Shown: positions 37,261 through 50,392 of the stretch, one piece after another
Numbering within the stretch: the stretch's first letter is position 1
Layout: each line of letters opens with the position of its first letter
DNA from: Tetrahymena thermophila SB210
Taxonomy: Eukaryota > Ciliophora > Oligohymenophorea > Hymenostomatida > Tetrahymenidae
DNA length: 64,000 bases
Reading direction: 5' to 3'
NCBI RefSeq assembly: GCF_000189635.1
Contig: NW_002476559.1
Coordinates: 620,001 to 684,000, forward strand
Program-made: the position numbers and the translations under genes
The notes under the pieces: model-generated
Database searches by the model: none
Seen by the model: only the letters and a program-made list of their open reading frames with translations
Told to the model about the DNA's origin: nothing

Positions 37261-39496
37261 TTTATTTTATTTGATTAAATTTTTTAGATTGAATTTTTAA
37301 AAATATAAGTAAATTAAAAGAAATTTGATGATTTATTTCAATTTCCCTTTCCCCTCCTTGATTTTTTTCTTCTTCCTCTTTTTCTTTATTTATTTTACTT
37401 AATAAGGCAAGCACCTTAAATAATTAGATAATCCATTCAGACTTGCATATAGCAAATATTAAAATCTTAATTCAAAGCACTATTGAAATAAAGAAAAAAT
37501 TTAATAAAGATATAATCTATCATCAATAAATGAATGAATGAATAAATAAATCAAGGCATTTTATAAATGCATGTTTAATTGCTATACTTGCCATATAATG
37601 AAGCAGAAAAAACATAATGAAAACACATAAAAAATATAAGAAATAAATATAAAAATAAATAAATAAATACATAGCTATCTTTTTTGATAGTTGAAATTAA
37701 TTAATTATCTATTTGATTCTTTTTACTTTCATGATTTATTCACTTTCTTTGAATGAAATCTACATTTTGATAATATATATCTAATAAAGCAATCTATTTT
37801 TTCTTTATATTACTCATATGTTATTAATTTGATTTATTTCTAAAAGTTTTTGTGTCTCTTTAGATTACCTTGTTAAGAGATCGATCTCATTTAGAATTGC
37901 AAAAACATTAAATTTTTTTCAGTTTAATTTCTTCATTTGAAATTCATAAATTTTAGATTAAAAAATACCTTTTTTCATCAAAAATAAAATTTTATTCATG
38001 ATTATCATAAACAACTTCGTACAAAATTTATTTAAATTGTATTTTATAAAAGTTTGATAAAATTATTATGCTTGTGGATTTGAAACTGAAAGTTTTGATT
38101 TTCAATTTTTTTAACTTATGGATTAAGAATAAAATATGAATTTCAGTAAAATTTAAAATTCGAAATCATATTCGATCAAAAAAAAAATATGATGGTACCA
38201 CATAACTAAAAATAGGAAAGATAATACTTAAATTAAATAATCAATTAAAATAATGATTTAATAATTTTTGGGAGTATAATTGATTGTCAATTTTATATCT
38301 TTTATTTATTAATTTATTAAAATTTTTAATGTTATCTCTAGTAAGTATACTCTTTTGTCTAATACAATTTTAAATCAAATATAAATACTCACAATTAAAT
38401 TTATCATGAAATTTAAAATATATTTCATATTCATTCATAATTTACTTCATTAAAAATAAATATTAATCAAATTTAACTCAATTTTAAAAATAATTTTTTT
38501 TATCAAGCCAGTTTGTGAAATGAATAAACTAGCAAATAAATAAATGAATTTACATATTTATTAATATGTATAAAACTATTTATATCTTTTAAAAAAAGCA
38601 AACTAAAACCTTCACTGTATTATTTATTATAAACCCCATAAAAATAATGTTTAAATCTTTTTTAATTTTGTATGTGATGTTTTATAATGTTTATCGTCTT
38701 GAGAAATCAACATAAATTTATTAAAAAGAAAATTAAAAATGAAAGATACGTGTTTTAAATTTAAAAATTCTATTTTTAATAATTCATAAATTACTTTTTT
38801 AACAAAAATAAAAGTAATTTCTAATCGTTTATGTACTATGCTAATATTTATTTATTAATATTAATTTTTTAATGATTATATCAGTTACCCTTAATATATT
38901 TATGATAATCAAACAAAAATTTACCTATTCTTAAAAATAGAGAGAAAAAATAGATAAGAAAATGTTAATTAGTAATTTTTATTATTAGATTAAATATGTA
39001 AAATTTAATAAAAAATTAAACACCATGATTATGAAATGTCATAAAAACTATTTAGAATTTTTAGTTTTTATTTGAAAATAAATTTTATTAGTTTAAATTT
39101 TTACTTCTCATCAGAGACTATGATTATTAGGGACAATAGTAGTTATTAAAAATGTAAACTGATTATATAAATATTAATTATTGTCTTAGATAAGATAAAG
39201 GAAATATAAATTTAATGACTAATATTATTATTATATTATATAGAAAAACTGAATCAAATTTGTTTTAACTATTTCTAAACAAATCATGTTAGTAAAATAT
39301 TGATTGATATTTTTTTTAATTGTTATTGTTTCCTATTTACCTCAAATTAACATCAAAAATATCAATTTTGCAAACATATATTTTTTATTAAATATTATAT
39401 TGAAAAATCAAAATAAGGTACTACATTAATTTATTTATTTATTAGTATCTCACATCCTTTGTTGAGGCATTCAAATTTAACCTAAATATAAGACAA
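37261..39496. other. Intergenic between divergent genes
   Basis: A/T-rich DNA between the divergent starts of the eIF4E-like and N/Q-rich genes. Tetramer-type simple sequence (GAATGAATGAATAAATAAAT) lies around 37530-37550 and 37645-37665. No RNA gene or extra frame was seen. Confidence 0.6.
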
Positions 39497-42400
39497 ATGA
39501 ATTAGAAAAGGTATATTTCGACCAAAAGGCCTCACAGCACAAACATGTAAGGCGCAAGAGCTGCAAAAATATCTTCTTTGGAGACAAATGATTTTGTATA
39601 AAATTAAAATGTGAAATGTAATACATAAGAAGGTAATAAGAGAAATAAGTAAATACAGATTATAACATAAGTTTAAAAAAAAAATGCAGGCACTAATTTT
39701 TATCAATAGAATGAAAATAATGACAATTTTGTTAGTATTACTTCATAGGATAATCAATTTTAAGACGAATATAGAAATGTTCATTTAAAATCTGTTATGT
39801 TTTCTCAAGATAGTTAACAACTATTTGACGGTAATAATTTCAATCATCCTCATAATTCATTATAAATGAGTACTGGATTTATTGAACCTCCTAATAACCT
39901 TTACACTGATGCTTCTTTTGTAGATGAGCATAGAGGTTCTAACAAATACTAACAAAATCATTCAAATATAGTTTAATCTCATTAATCTAGAGTATAGAAG
40001 ACAAACGCTTTTCACACAAAAATACCACCAAAGAAACAAAATCAAACTCAAATGCTTATTAAGTATATAAATAATGAGGGATAGTCTCTTAATATAAAAT
40101 AAATAGAGAGAACTAATTTGATTTAGCAGCATCATTTTTATGATGATTTATTTATGGGAAACTAAAAAATTTAAGATATTAAAAATAGCAACAACAAAGA
40201 CAGTGCAAATAAATAAACTAAGAACAGTTAAATGATTAATGTGTAAAATTTTAATAAAAGCTTTTATGTACAAGTTAATGTAAGTTAATAGCTTTGTAAT
40301 AAAAGAAATAGTGTTGATTCTAATCTGGTTATGGCGGCTGGTGATCAAGGAAAACAATGTATTTCAGAATAAGTAAACACATAAAGCACAGCTAAAAACT
40401 TGTTAGAATACTAAAATTAAAATCAGACACCAGATTAATTTTTAAGGAAGGGAGCTTTTCCAGGAAGGAAATTATCTATTTTGAACAAAGAAACACTAAA
40501 TTTAATTGTCAAGAAGCTGTCTCATTCTATGCATTAAGAGAGTAGACTTAGTGCATCTTCTTTAAACAATAGCTAGGAAATAAACTTGAATTAATTGGGA
40601 TAGCAAAATAAAATGCAAAAAGTATCATAAACAAACACCACTAATTTTTTTAATAGAAACTATTCCTTTCAAATTAACAATAGAGCTCAGACTGCTAACA
40701 AAACGAGCAGAGATTCTTAGAAATAAACCTGCGTTAAAGGGATATCAATTAAGAAATATTATAGAAATAAAGCAGTAAATAATATTATATAAAATTCAGT
40801 AGAGGATAATATTAATAACCTAAGTCTATCAATATTGGCTCCATAATAGGAGTAATGTTAATAATAACAAAGAAGATAAACAACTAGCTAAGATTTTACA
40901 GAGAGAAACAATTAGCATTAATACCTTGAAAGCTACTAAAATTTAAGTTAAAATTAGATTGAAAATAATTTTTTAAATGATTAAGATGATAAAGATTATC
41001 AGACAAATATTTTGTCTTAAGAAAAAGAATTACAAACAGAAGAAAATATCAGTTAAAATTAGCAGATAAATTTTTTAAAAGGCTAAGCAGAATGTTATAA
41101 CTCAAATTTAGATCTTGATTAATAAATTACATGCTTTATAAAAGATCCTAAATATTTAAATGTTGCTTAATAAAATAAAAAAAAGAGAAACAGTTCTAAT
41201 TTTTTGAGTCAATCTTAAACTCACAGATCTAAAGATTCAAATACTAATAAAGCTTAAACTTCTTTTAATTTTTATTAATCAAACTAGAACCAGCTATTAA
41301 ATTCAACAGGGACTAACTTTAAAATGAATTAGTCTTAGTTGGTAGAGCACAGTAATCACATTGAGAGAAAGCTCTCAAATATGAGCCAAGACTCTCATCC
41401 CTACTTAGAAACTTTAGTATTTGGAGAATTTGGAACTCTAGAGTCTGCAGTAGCTAAATCAAATCATTAAAATAAAAAGTAATAGCTAGATTTCAATGAA
41501 TAAGAAGAACAATTTCAGCTTAATGCTGATGATTAGATTTAACAATATCCCCTCTCTTCTAGATATGCAGAAAAAAATTCAAAACCCAAAAGTAAAAATT
41601 TAAATCGGAAGTTAAGAAAAGCCGATAAAAGCCATAATAAATAGACAAAAGGTTTAGAAAATTCTAACGGATCAGAAACTGTTTGTGATTTAACATCATT
41701 TAACGATGATAAAAGTATAATAAAAAATAAAAAAAGATGTGCATCTGCAAGAGAATAAGTCTTTTAATCTTAAATACTCTAAAATGAAAACTTAAAAGAT
41801 AAATTTTTAAAAAACTTAAATCTTAGAGGTTAAAGGCAAGTCAGTTAAGAAGACCTAAGATCTGTGGGATCATAGCTTTCTTTTTAAGAGCAATTTGCTG
41901 AAATATAAATTAGTTAAGTAAGTACAAAAAATAATGTTAAAGAAAAATAAAACTAAGAAAATTAAAATAGTATGAGCTAAAATAATCTTAACACATCATA
42001 TTAATTTTATGATGATTCTGATAAAATCTAGTAAAGTAACCAAGTAGTGTATCAAAAATAGCCTTCGAATGAGTATTAAACTTTATTAAAAGTATATGAA
42101 AGAAGTTTGGCAAATAGGACGATTGATAAGTAGGAAGAAGAGCAACTTCTACTAAAAAACAATTGTGATAATTAAAATGTCACCAGGAGGAGAAGTGTCT
42201 TAATAGTAAAAAAGGATAATTATTCTCATCTTTCAGAAAATAGTGAGAATCTTTCTAATTTAAAGCAAGTCTACAATAATAATCAAAATAAGGCTACTCA
42301 AAATTAAATTAAACCATAAAATGAATTTATGGACATTAAGAATGGAACAAAACTTTAAACACATACTACAATTGATAATAATTAAAGATAAAATACCTCT

Positions 42401-42994
42401 ACTTTGAATACTGATCATTAAATAATAAGTACTTAAAATACAAATGATGTAAACTCTCGTTATTTTGTCAATCAAACGATAAGAAAGTAAGAATTGAATG
42501 GCATCTTTTTACCTTACTAAAAGGAAGAATAACAAGTTTGTAAGACAAATTCACAATAAGCCATTTCCTAAAAAATAATCCACTCAAATTTTCCTCAAAA
42601 AATTAATTCAAAATTTTTATAATAAAAATAATACCCAACAAACTCTCAAATTTTCTCATTTTTACTACAAAAGCAGAATATAAATTAAAATTTGGAAAAT
42701 AGTATTTTAGCAATTAATTAAAGAAACTCTTCACTGAACAATAGTTAGTAGGATATTAATAAATTAAAACAATCAAATCAATTAAATTATTAGCAAAGAG
42801 GTAACTCTCTTAACACTTCTGCTAATTTTAATCATAATCTATAATAGAAAGACAACTAAAAATAAAAATCAAAAAAAGTAAATTAACCTCCTTACATAAT
42901 TAATAATAAAATGAAAGCATATGATATGAATAATTAAGATGCTGATGAACTTCTTCAACCATGGAATGATTATACATATGTTAAATATTTTTGA
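39497..42994 (+). CDS. Large N/Q/S-rich protein of unknown function
   Basis: A single exon of 1166 codons (1165 residues) from ATG 39497 to TGA 42992-42994, with no in-frame TGA. Composition is dominated by Asn, Gln, Ser and Lys. A few ordered-looking islands occur: KGAFPGRKLSILNKETLNLIVKKLSHSMH near residues 320-350, a LETLVFGEFGTLESAVAKS stretch near 640, and an acidic-hydrophobic C-terminus (DADELLQPWNDYTYVKYF) that may be a short interaction motif. No signal peptide, membrane helix or known domain is evident. The frame upstream of 39497 stays open for a few dozen codons but lacks an ATG close by, so the start could be further left. Proteins of this type in ciliates are often lineage-specific. 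The function is not recognised. Confidence 0.85.
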
Positions 42995-43689
42995 TCGATG
43001 AAATATATCTCAAAATAAATTAAATTTAATAACTATTTAAAAACTTTAATATTTATTTACATATATTAAATTATTAAATATTTAACTGTTCTAAATATTT
43101 TTTTCTTTTTATAGTAACAATTATTCTTTTATTTCTTAATAAATATTTAATTAGTTAATCAGTTTTTGTTAAAAATAATTTTCAAAAATTTTAAATGATT
43201 TAATTTGAGTTTTTGATAAATTACATTAAATATTTTAATTTTAGCTAATCTTTTTTTCTTTTAATAAATAATTAATTTCCTTTAATACTATATAGACAAA
43301 CTCATATTAAAATTTATTTTATAGTAACAAATTTAAAAATAATTTGAGTTAAATTCATTTGAAAAAAAAATTTTTAGATTTTAATTTTTATCTTTTTATC
43401 AATTTAACACATAAGAATTTTTATTAATTTTCAAAATAATTTTTTATTAGAATTTAAAAAGAATAATTAAAAATAAAAATAAATAAAATATCTAAATTTT
43501 ATTTTCCTTTTTCTTAAACCCTAATAAAAATTCTATTTTTGTTATTATTTATTATTATTAAACAAGAAATAAATACTATGAACCTAGATGCGTTATACCA
43601 CCAAGGTATACTTTTACTATAAGAATCATCCATAATTTATATATTAAACTTAAAGAAAGTATTATAAAAAAGATCACAAAATAAAATAG
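42995..43689. other. Intergenic, no gene seen
   Basis: A/T-rich spacer. An ATG at 43578 starts a short readable stretch that leads towards the hAT relic but is itself too weak to call; it may be the decayed 5' part of the transposase. Confidence 0.5.
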
Positions 43690-44560
43690 ATTATCTTTTT
43701 CTTCTGATTACTGGAGCAATTTAGCAAACAGGGCTTATGACAATTTAAGTATCATTTTTTGATGATGAATTTTGCCTAAATTGATATGCGTTAAATGCAA
43801 TAGAAGTTATATCATCTCACAATGGCTATAAAATTTTTGAAACCTTTATTTAATGTATTTAAGAATTTGGAATAGAGAAAAGCGCATTGTCAAATTGCAA
43901 TGAAAAGAATAAGAGACTAAATCAAATAATATGTTCAATAGGATAAAGATTAATTATCAGTTATTCATGCAATCACTACTGATTTAGGAAAAATTATGAT
44001 AAAATTTGTCAAATACTTATCATCTGATATTAATATTTGACACATTCCTTGCTTTAGTTATGCACTTCATTTAGTACTTTAAAAAAGTATGTAATAATAT
44101 TTTGAATAAATAGCATACTGGAAAAATCAAGAAAATTTACTAAACATTTTGGAGAATCTCGTTTAAGACAAGATCTAATTAATTCTGCTTCAAAGTAGAT
44201 TATTTATAACAAATAAAATATGAAATAAATGAACTTATAGAAATTAATACTAACGAGCATAATTCTTCCAATCAAATCAAATAATTTTAGAACTTTCTTG
44301 CTAAATTCCTAAAAAACCCACTTGAATTTTATGGTAACTAGGCAGAAAGAGGATGCAATATCGCCTAAAATAAATAACAGTATCCCATTATTTACTGATC
44401 TGAACTAGCTCCCTCCTATTTTCAGTAGATTTAAAAATGATTTTTACTTACTCATATCATTCCTTTACTTTATAATACACGAGAAGTAATTCTATTAAAT
44501 TGCCTTTGTCCAGGTTTTAGAAAGCAATAAAATTTACAAACATATTCAATAATAATGCAA
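43690..44560 (+). pseudogene. Decayed hAT-family transposase
   Basis: Pieces of a hAT-type transposase occur in the expected order but in different frames. SDYWSNLANRAYDNL near 43703 is followed by a shift into SFFDDEFCLN. A TGA follows (43782-43784). Next come ALNAIEVISSHNGYKIFETF and IQEFGIEKSALSN, a shift, then AITTDLGKIMIKFVKYL. A second TGA (44038-44040) precedes HIPCFSYALHLVLQKS. After another shift come KHFGESRLRQDL and finally NPLEFY and YPIIY with SELAPSYFQ. This matches the family pattern of a DDE-type RNase H core with a cysteine-histidine step (C-x2-H type, here with His replaced by Tyr) and the C-terminal hAT dimerization region. Two TGAs plus at least three frameshifts mean it cannot make a full protein. 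Terminal inverted repeats and the 8-bp target duplication typical of hAT were not identified. Confidence 0.8.
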
Positions 44561-45174
44561 AATATTCTAGTCTTTAAATTGCATACATCATGAATTTTAT
44601 AATAATTTTTAATAAAAAAATATAATTTAATTATTTATCAATAGATGAATAGATATTATTGCAAAATTACCTTTTTTTTTATATGAGATGGGAAAAATTA
44701 ATTAATATTTTGATGATAATGGTATTTAAAATAAACTTTGGTAAATGTTTTACTTATTCAATATTTAACTTTTTATAGTGAATGATACAGGAGTTTATAT
44801 CATAAATTTCCAAAAATATTCAAAATGCAAAAGAATTTTAATTAAGTACATATTTGTATAAATTAATTTAAACTTATTTTTATTTTATATATTAACAAGA
44901 TAAATAGATTTATTTACTTCAAATAAAGATATCAAAAAATATTTTACAATTATGTATCTAAAAATAAATAAATATTTTGTTTTGATATGATAAAATAAAT
45001 ACATTTATTAATCAATTAACTAATTTGTTTACGATTTAAATGAGAAATAATAAATTTATTAAGTAACTAACTATAATATTTAATAAACGCTCTCAAATAA
45101 AAATTAATTAAGTAACTTGCTATAGTAGGAAATAAACAAATTTAATATAATATAATAGGTTAATTTAACTAAAA
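44561..45174. other. Intergenic, no gene seen
   Basis: A/T-rich DNA. A related motif, ATTAA(TTAAG)TAACTWRCTATAGTA-like, appears near 45058-45075 and again near 45105-45128. No coding signal. Confidence 0.5.
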
Positions 45175-46302
45175 ATGATAGTTGTTAATAAATAGGCTAA
45201 CTCAAATGTAACTTAGACTACTGTCCGTAATTTTTATCCAAAGAATCCTCCTAAATCAGCAGCTTCTCATTCAACAATGACTTATTCAAATGATAATTTG
45301 TTTAAAAGCTAGCATGTTTATTCTCCTCATAATTAATTTAGTTAATCAACAACTCCGAATGCAAAAAATTTTAAAATTGAAGAATACAGCAGTGCATATG
45401 GAACTCCTAAGTATTCAATAAATTAATCTAAATCCTAAAAAGTATTTCATAATACAGCTTAATCCTTCTTCAAACCATAATAAAATGAGTTAAGTGTTTC
45501 ACAGTCTTAACATCAACTTACTTTTAGTCAAAATTTTAATAACATAAGTAGTAAAAAGTAAACTGAGGAAGGAGACAAAGAGAAATTGCTAGATGCAAAG
45601 AAAGTAAGACAGCAAACTGAAATGAATGTAAATTTGCTGAAGAATAGAATACATCTGCTGGAGTTAAAAGAAAAAGAAACTGTGAATAAAATGATCTAAA
45701 CGTAAAAGAAAACTATTGACATTATTATGAATAAAACAAGTCACTAATAAAAAATTCAGAAAAAGTAAGAATCCCTTCTAAAAGAGCAAGAAGAGTTGAT
45801 AAGAAAATAAATGGAAGTAAAAATATTGAGAGAATAAAAAAAAACAAAAGATGAAATATTGAAGTAAAAAAGAGTTCAATCTGCCTAGCTTCAAGCTAAA
45901 AGGATAAAAGATCTTAAAAGTTTATATTCTACACATTTACAATACATGCAAGAAGAAATGTGGTTAAGGAATGCTTAAAGCTACGAAACTGTCAAGCTCC
46001 AAGAAAAAGAATAAGAAATGAAGCGTAAATAACTTGAGGATAGTAAGAAAAATCTGGCTCACCAATTATACAAAAACAGATGTAAGTAGGAGATTTCAAA
46101 AAAAGCTTAAAACGAAATGTAATATTTAGAACTTGAACGCAAAGAATAAGAGTTATTAAAAAAGCTTGAAGCTTCTTAAAATTTATAATATTTAGCATTT
46201 ACTGAACTACAAAAAGCTCTTAGTCCTTAACATGGTTAAAGCATTTCAAATAATTCCAGTACTAACTTCAAATAGAGCACTCATAATTATTACATTGAAT
46301 GA
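45175..46302 (+). CDS. Coiled-coil protein of unknown function
   Basis: A single exon of 375 residues from ATG 45175 to TGA 46300-46302. The first ~130 residues are Ser/Asn/Gln/Tyr-rich and probably disordered. From about residue 135 to 345 the sequence is Lys/Glu/Gln/Leu-rich with heptad-like spacing (for example LLKNRIHLLELKEKETVNKM, KQESLLKEQEELI, LQAKRIKDLKSLYSTHLQYM), a long coiled coil. The last 20 residues are again Ser/Asn-rich. There is no signal peptide or membrane segment. A cytoskeletal or basal-body role would be typical for such ciliate proteins but cannot be shown from sequence. Confidence 0.85.
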
Positions 46303-46963
46303 TATATTAAAAAAATTTATTTTATTGGCATTGTTTATTCGTTTTTTAAATTAATTACTTTATATAAAAATCTTTTAAAAAATCAAAATAAATAAAAATT
46401 TTATAGATTGATTTCTTAATTTAAACGAATTAATAAATAATAAAACTAACAGATAGATTATTTACATAGAATAAAAATTTTAGAAATTTTAAAATAAATA
46501 TTTATTGATTTAATAATAAATGAAATAATGTCTAAATTAAAGTATTGTTTTAAATCAACTATTAATGATTATCAAAATACCTTTAATTCTCATTCATAAA
46601 CAAAATTATATTTAAAATTTTTAGCATTAATTAATTTTGTTAAATCTAAATGGCATTTTACTCTAGATTTTATGTTGAAGCAATTAAAAATAAAAAATTA
46701 AAGTATTTTAAATTATTTCGAGGTTTAATTAATAATTTTTTTAAATTTAAAGAGCTATTATTACACAAATACTTTTAACTCTATCTTTTAATTGCTAAAA
46801 TAATTAAAAATATAAAATTTATATAAGAAAAACTAAGATATTTATATATATATCATTTTTAAATATTGATAACTCAAGATATTAACTCATTTTTATGCCA
46901 CATTTTATGATAGAATATTGAAAATTATTATAGTAAAATTAAGTAATTAGTTTAGATTATTTT
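46303..46963. other. Intergenic between convergent genes
   Basis: A/T-rich, no frame with coding character. It lies between the 3' ends of the coiled-coil gene and the next minus-strand gene, so it should hold both polyadenylation regions. Confidence 0.55.
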
Positions 46964-49901
46964 TCACTAAATTATTCTAGAATTTTGTTTTTATTAAGAT
47001 AAAAATGAAGGATGAATCCTACTTTCATTTAAATTTTTTTAAGGAGAGATTGTTGGCATTGTTATTTTTTTTATATCAGATTTTGTGTCTTTTTCTTTAA
47101 TCTTTTAAAACTCTTTAACAACCTGTCTGTATTCATTGAGTGTTTTTCCAGGAAAACACCTACGAACATTGTTAATTGAAAATGAGTCATCGAATTTTTC
47201 AAGATCATCAACATATGTCTGTTTCTATTTAGGCAATATTATAAATAAAGTTAAAAACCATAAATGAAATTAAATATTTTACCTCTGGGTCATTTATTGA
47301 AGAGTAGTATGTCGTTATTTGCTTTTAATTAGAAAATTATTCATTATCAGAATAAGTGGTTGAGGGTTATTTAGATGTTGAACTAAATCTTTTTTTAGTT
47401 TGAGATGTAGTCCTAAAATCAACGCTATTCAACGTTTGATCTCTCACTATTTTAGACTACAAGGTCATAGTTTTCACAAATGAATTATTTAGCTTTGACT
47501 CAATTTTATCTATTTCACCTGAAAGCAATCCTCTGAATTCTGCTTTATCAGTGATTTTTTCTGGCCACTTTTCAGATTTTGGCTAACTTAAATCATTAAT
47601 ATGAGGATTTTATTTATGGACTATCGGAGATTTAAGGTATTTTAATGGAAAACTAGTTGTTGTAGTAGCTGATAAAGAAGCAGAGTGGATACTCCTATTT
47701 TTACTGTTGACAGAAAATGAATTTTAATGAGCATACAAATCAGATTCATTAATTTGATTCTAGGTTCTATTTAGATTTGATCTATCATCAATAATATGAG
47801 CAGGTGCTGTGTTATATTCTAAGAAAGAATCTTCTTTAGTAAAGTTAACTTTTTTTATATTTTGATTTAATTAACTCTCATTATACATTTAGTTTTCACT
47901 TTCAGTGTTATTTTTAAGCTCTTTAGACCTAGAAATTTCAGTGACTGACATTTCATTTAAAGGATTATAAGGATTTTCCATAATCATACTATTTGAGAAA
48001 TTTCCACCTGCTTAGTTTTCAGTGTTGTTCTAGCTGTAAGACCTACTTTTCAGTGAGCTCTTCAGCTGAGAATTCTTTTTATATATTTTTTATTCTGCTA
48101 CTTCTTGTACCAAATCAGCAGTATTCTTCATTTCATTAGGATTCATTGGTTTTTCTAATATTTAAGATATGCTGCCATTTCCAAAAGCTGGAGGATTTTA
48201 TTAGAATTTCTTTTGAAAATCTAATTCATTTGATAATGAAGACATTGAATAGTTAAAATTTTAATAATTTTGATGCTAAAAATTAGCTATTGGTGATTAA
48301 CCAGATATTTTTTTCTCCATAAGTATTGCGCTAGCACTAGCATCAAATGGTACGTTGGTATCTTTTTGATATTAGTTATTGAAAATATTATTGATTTTGT
48401 TTTTGAAGGCTTCAGACTGCATAGAACTGTTGATAAAATTAGAACTTTAACTGCCATTAACAGAAGCTCCAAAAGTTAATAAGACATTTTTATTATTATT
48501 TTATTAAATATTTTAATTAGTTGATTAACTGCTTTGTGATGCCATAGTATACTATCTGCCAATTAAATTAGTATTTTGATCGTTATTATTTGAGTATGGC
48601 TTTTATTAATTATATTTATTTTTATCTAATTCATATTATGCATTGATCTTTCTAAGGTAATCTCTCTCTTATTCCAAGAACTCCTCATATTACTTCTTTA
48701 AAAGCGCTTCTTGTTTTTACTTTTCAGCCACTTCAGGGTTTATTTAGCTCTTTGAACGAACCTTAATAATCTCTAAGACAGGCCTTGAGGGATTAGGAAG
48801 AGGAGAAGTTCTTTTAGATAAAACTTTTTATTACATTTAAAAATTTTTAATACTTCTTTCTTTGAAATTATTTCTAATTTTTTCCATATTAACTTTGACT
48901 AAAGAATTTTTAAGCTCTTCATCTTATTACTCTTTTTCAATCCTTTTATTTATATTTTCCACAGCTTAACTATCTTTTTCTATTATTTTCATATTAAATG
49001 ATTGGTTTAAGTACTTTTAGCTTTTTTGGTTTAACTCATTCCATAAAGTAGGAGCGAATCCAGTTAAGTAATGCGTTCCCTACTGAGATTTATTCAGTGT
49101 TCTCTTAACTTTAATGCTTTCTTCTTGCATAGACAAATCATTTAAGTTTTTTTCATTGATATTGTATATAAATTATTATGAGTCTAATTGAACATTGATT
49201 CTTTCCATTTTTCTTTCATGAAGACGGTCGAGAGCTTCTTTTCTCATGAAATTTATAACCGTTTTATGTTACTGCTTCAAGTTTTCTTCCTTTTAAACTT
49301 CTTGCTGTTACAAAGCAAGCCTCTTATCTAATCCCAAAGTTTCATTTGCATCATGGAAGAATTAAAGATATTTTCTACTAAATCGATACTTATTATTCCA
49401 CTAATTTTCATTCTACATATTTGTATAATATTTACTGTCTTTCAAAATATCTTTTCCTGTTTCCTTGATATGCGTATACTCTGGCAATTTTTTAAGGAGA
49501 TAATAATTCTCCATTGCAGGACGTTCATTTAAGTTGATCATTTAATATTTTTTGATAAATGGTTTATAAATGCTTTAATTTATCTAGAAAGAATAGAAAT
49601 GAAGCTCAGAAATGTCTTCTAATAATGATATAATTGGATTTAAATTATGATCTATTTAATTCTAATGATAATCCTTGCTAAATTCTTTTAAGTAAAATTT
49701 ATACCTTTTTATACACTATCTTAATCTTTTTATTTTAATTAATAGTCAAAGTAATAAAATTGAATGATATAAAATTTATTTGTTAATAAGAGTTACTTTG
49801 ATTAATTTATATTTTAATATTGCACTAAATACTATTGATGAACAATACCTTCTTATTCACTAATAAAAACAAACCTTACAATTAAATATGCTATTAGCCA
49901 T
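46964..49901 (-). CDS. Unrecognised ~890-residue charged/Asn-rich protein
   Basis: Proposed exons are 49901-49880, 49684-47283 and 47224-46964, summing to 2685 nt (894 residues). The last intron (47225-47282, GTAAAA...AATAG, 58 bp) is well supported: it joins INDPE to KQTYVDDLEKF. The first intron (49685-49879, GTAAGG...AAAAG) is an inference, made because the coding frame extends upstream of the first ATG in exon 2 (49541) without any nearer ATG. It would give a start of MANSIFN. The N-terminal half (residues ~1-330) is Lys/Glu-rich with ordered motifs such as RPAMENYYLLKKLPEY, KYRFSRKYLQFF and HYLTGFAPTLWNELNQKS and is likely helical. The middle is Asn/Ser/Gln-rich. The C-terminus has FSINNVRRCFPGKTLNEYRQ. 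No known domain was recognised. If the first exon is wrong the protein starts at 49541. Confidence 0.8.
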
Positions 49902-50392
49902 TCCTTTTCTTCTATGTAAATTTAAAAAATCCTTTCGCTTTATTTTCCTACATATTCGACTTATTCCTTAGAATAATCAAAACTATTAAACAAAATACTA
50001 ATTAGTTTTATGAATTATGAATGCCAAATATCTTATTTAAAACCAAAAATATATCGCACTATCCTTCATAAATAGATTAACTCAATTATTTTAAATTAAG
50101 TCATAAGTCTATATGTTTATAATTATTTATTATTTAGACAAATTTTTTTCTATTTTTGATTGAAATCTTTTTTGTTCTAAATATTTTTTTTAATCAATTT
50201 CTAAAACTTAATTTCCATTAAAAATACTTATTTGAAAATCTAATTTTAAAATTTCATTAAGCTCAATAAAAATATTTACATTTAAAAATACATTTCATAT
50301 TAAAAATATAAACAAAATTTAATTCTAAAAGATTAAAATAAATCCTCTAAACATATTTTTATTAGTCAAAAATTTAATTTAAATTAAATTCA
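49902..50392. other. Intergenic between minus-strand genes
   Basis: A/T-rich spacer between the unrecognised protein and the PARG gene. It probably carries the promoter of the former. No motif was recognised. Confidence 0.5.

Noticed and set aside
39482..39706. Minus-strand Cys-containing hydrophobic frame
   Set aside because: It lies opposite the start of the long N/Q-rich gene and has no further support.
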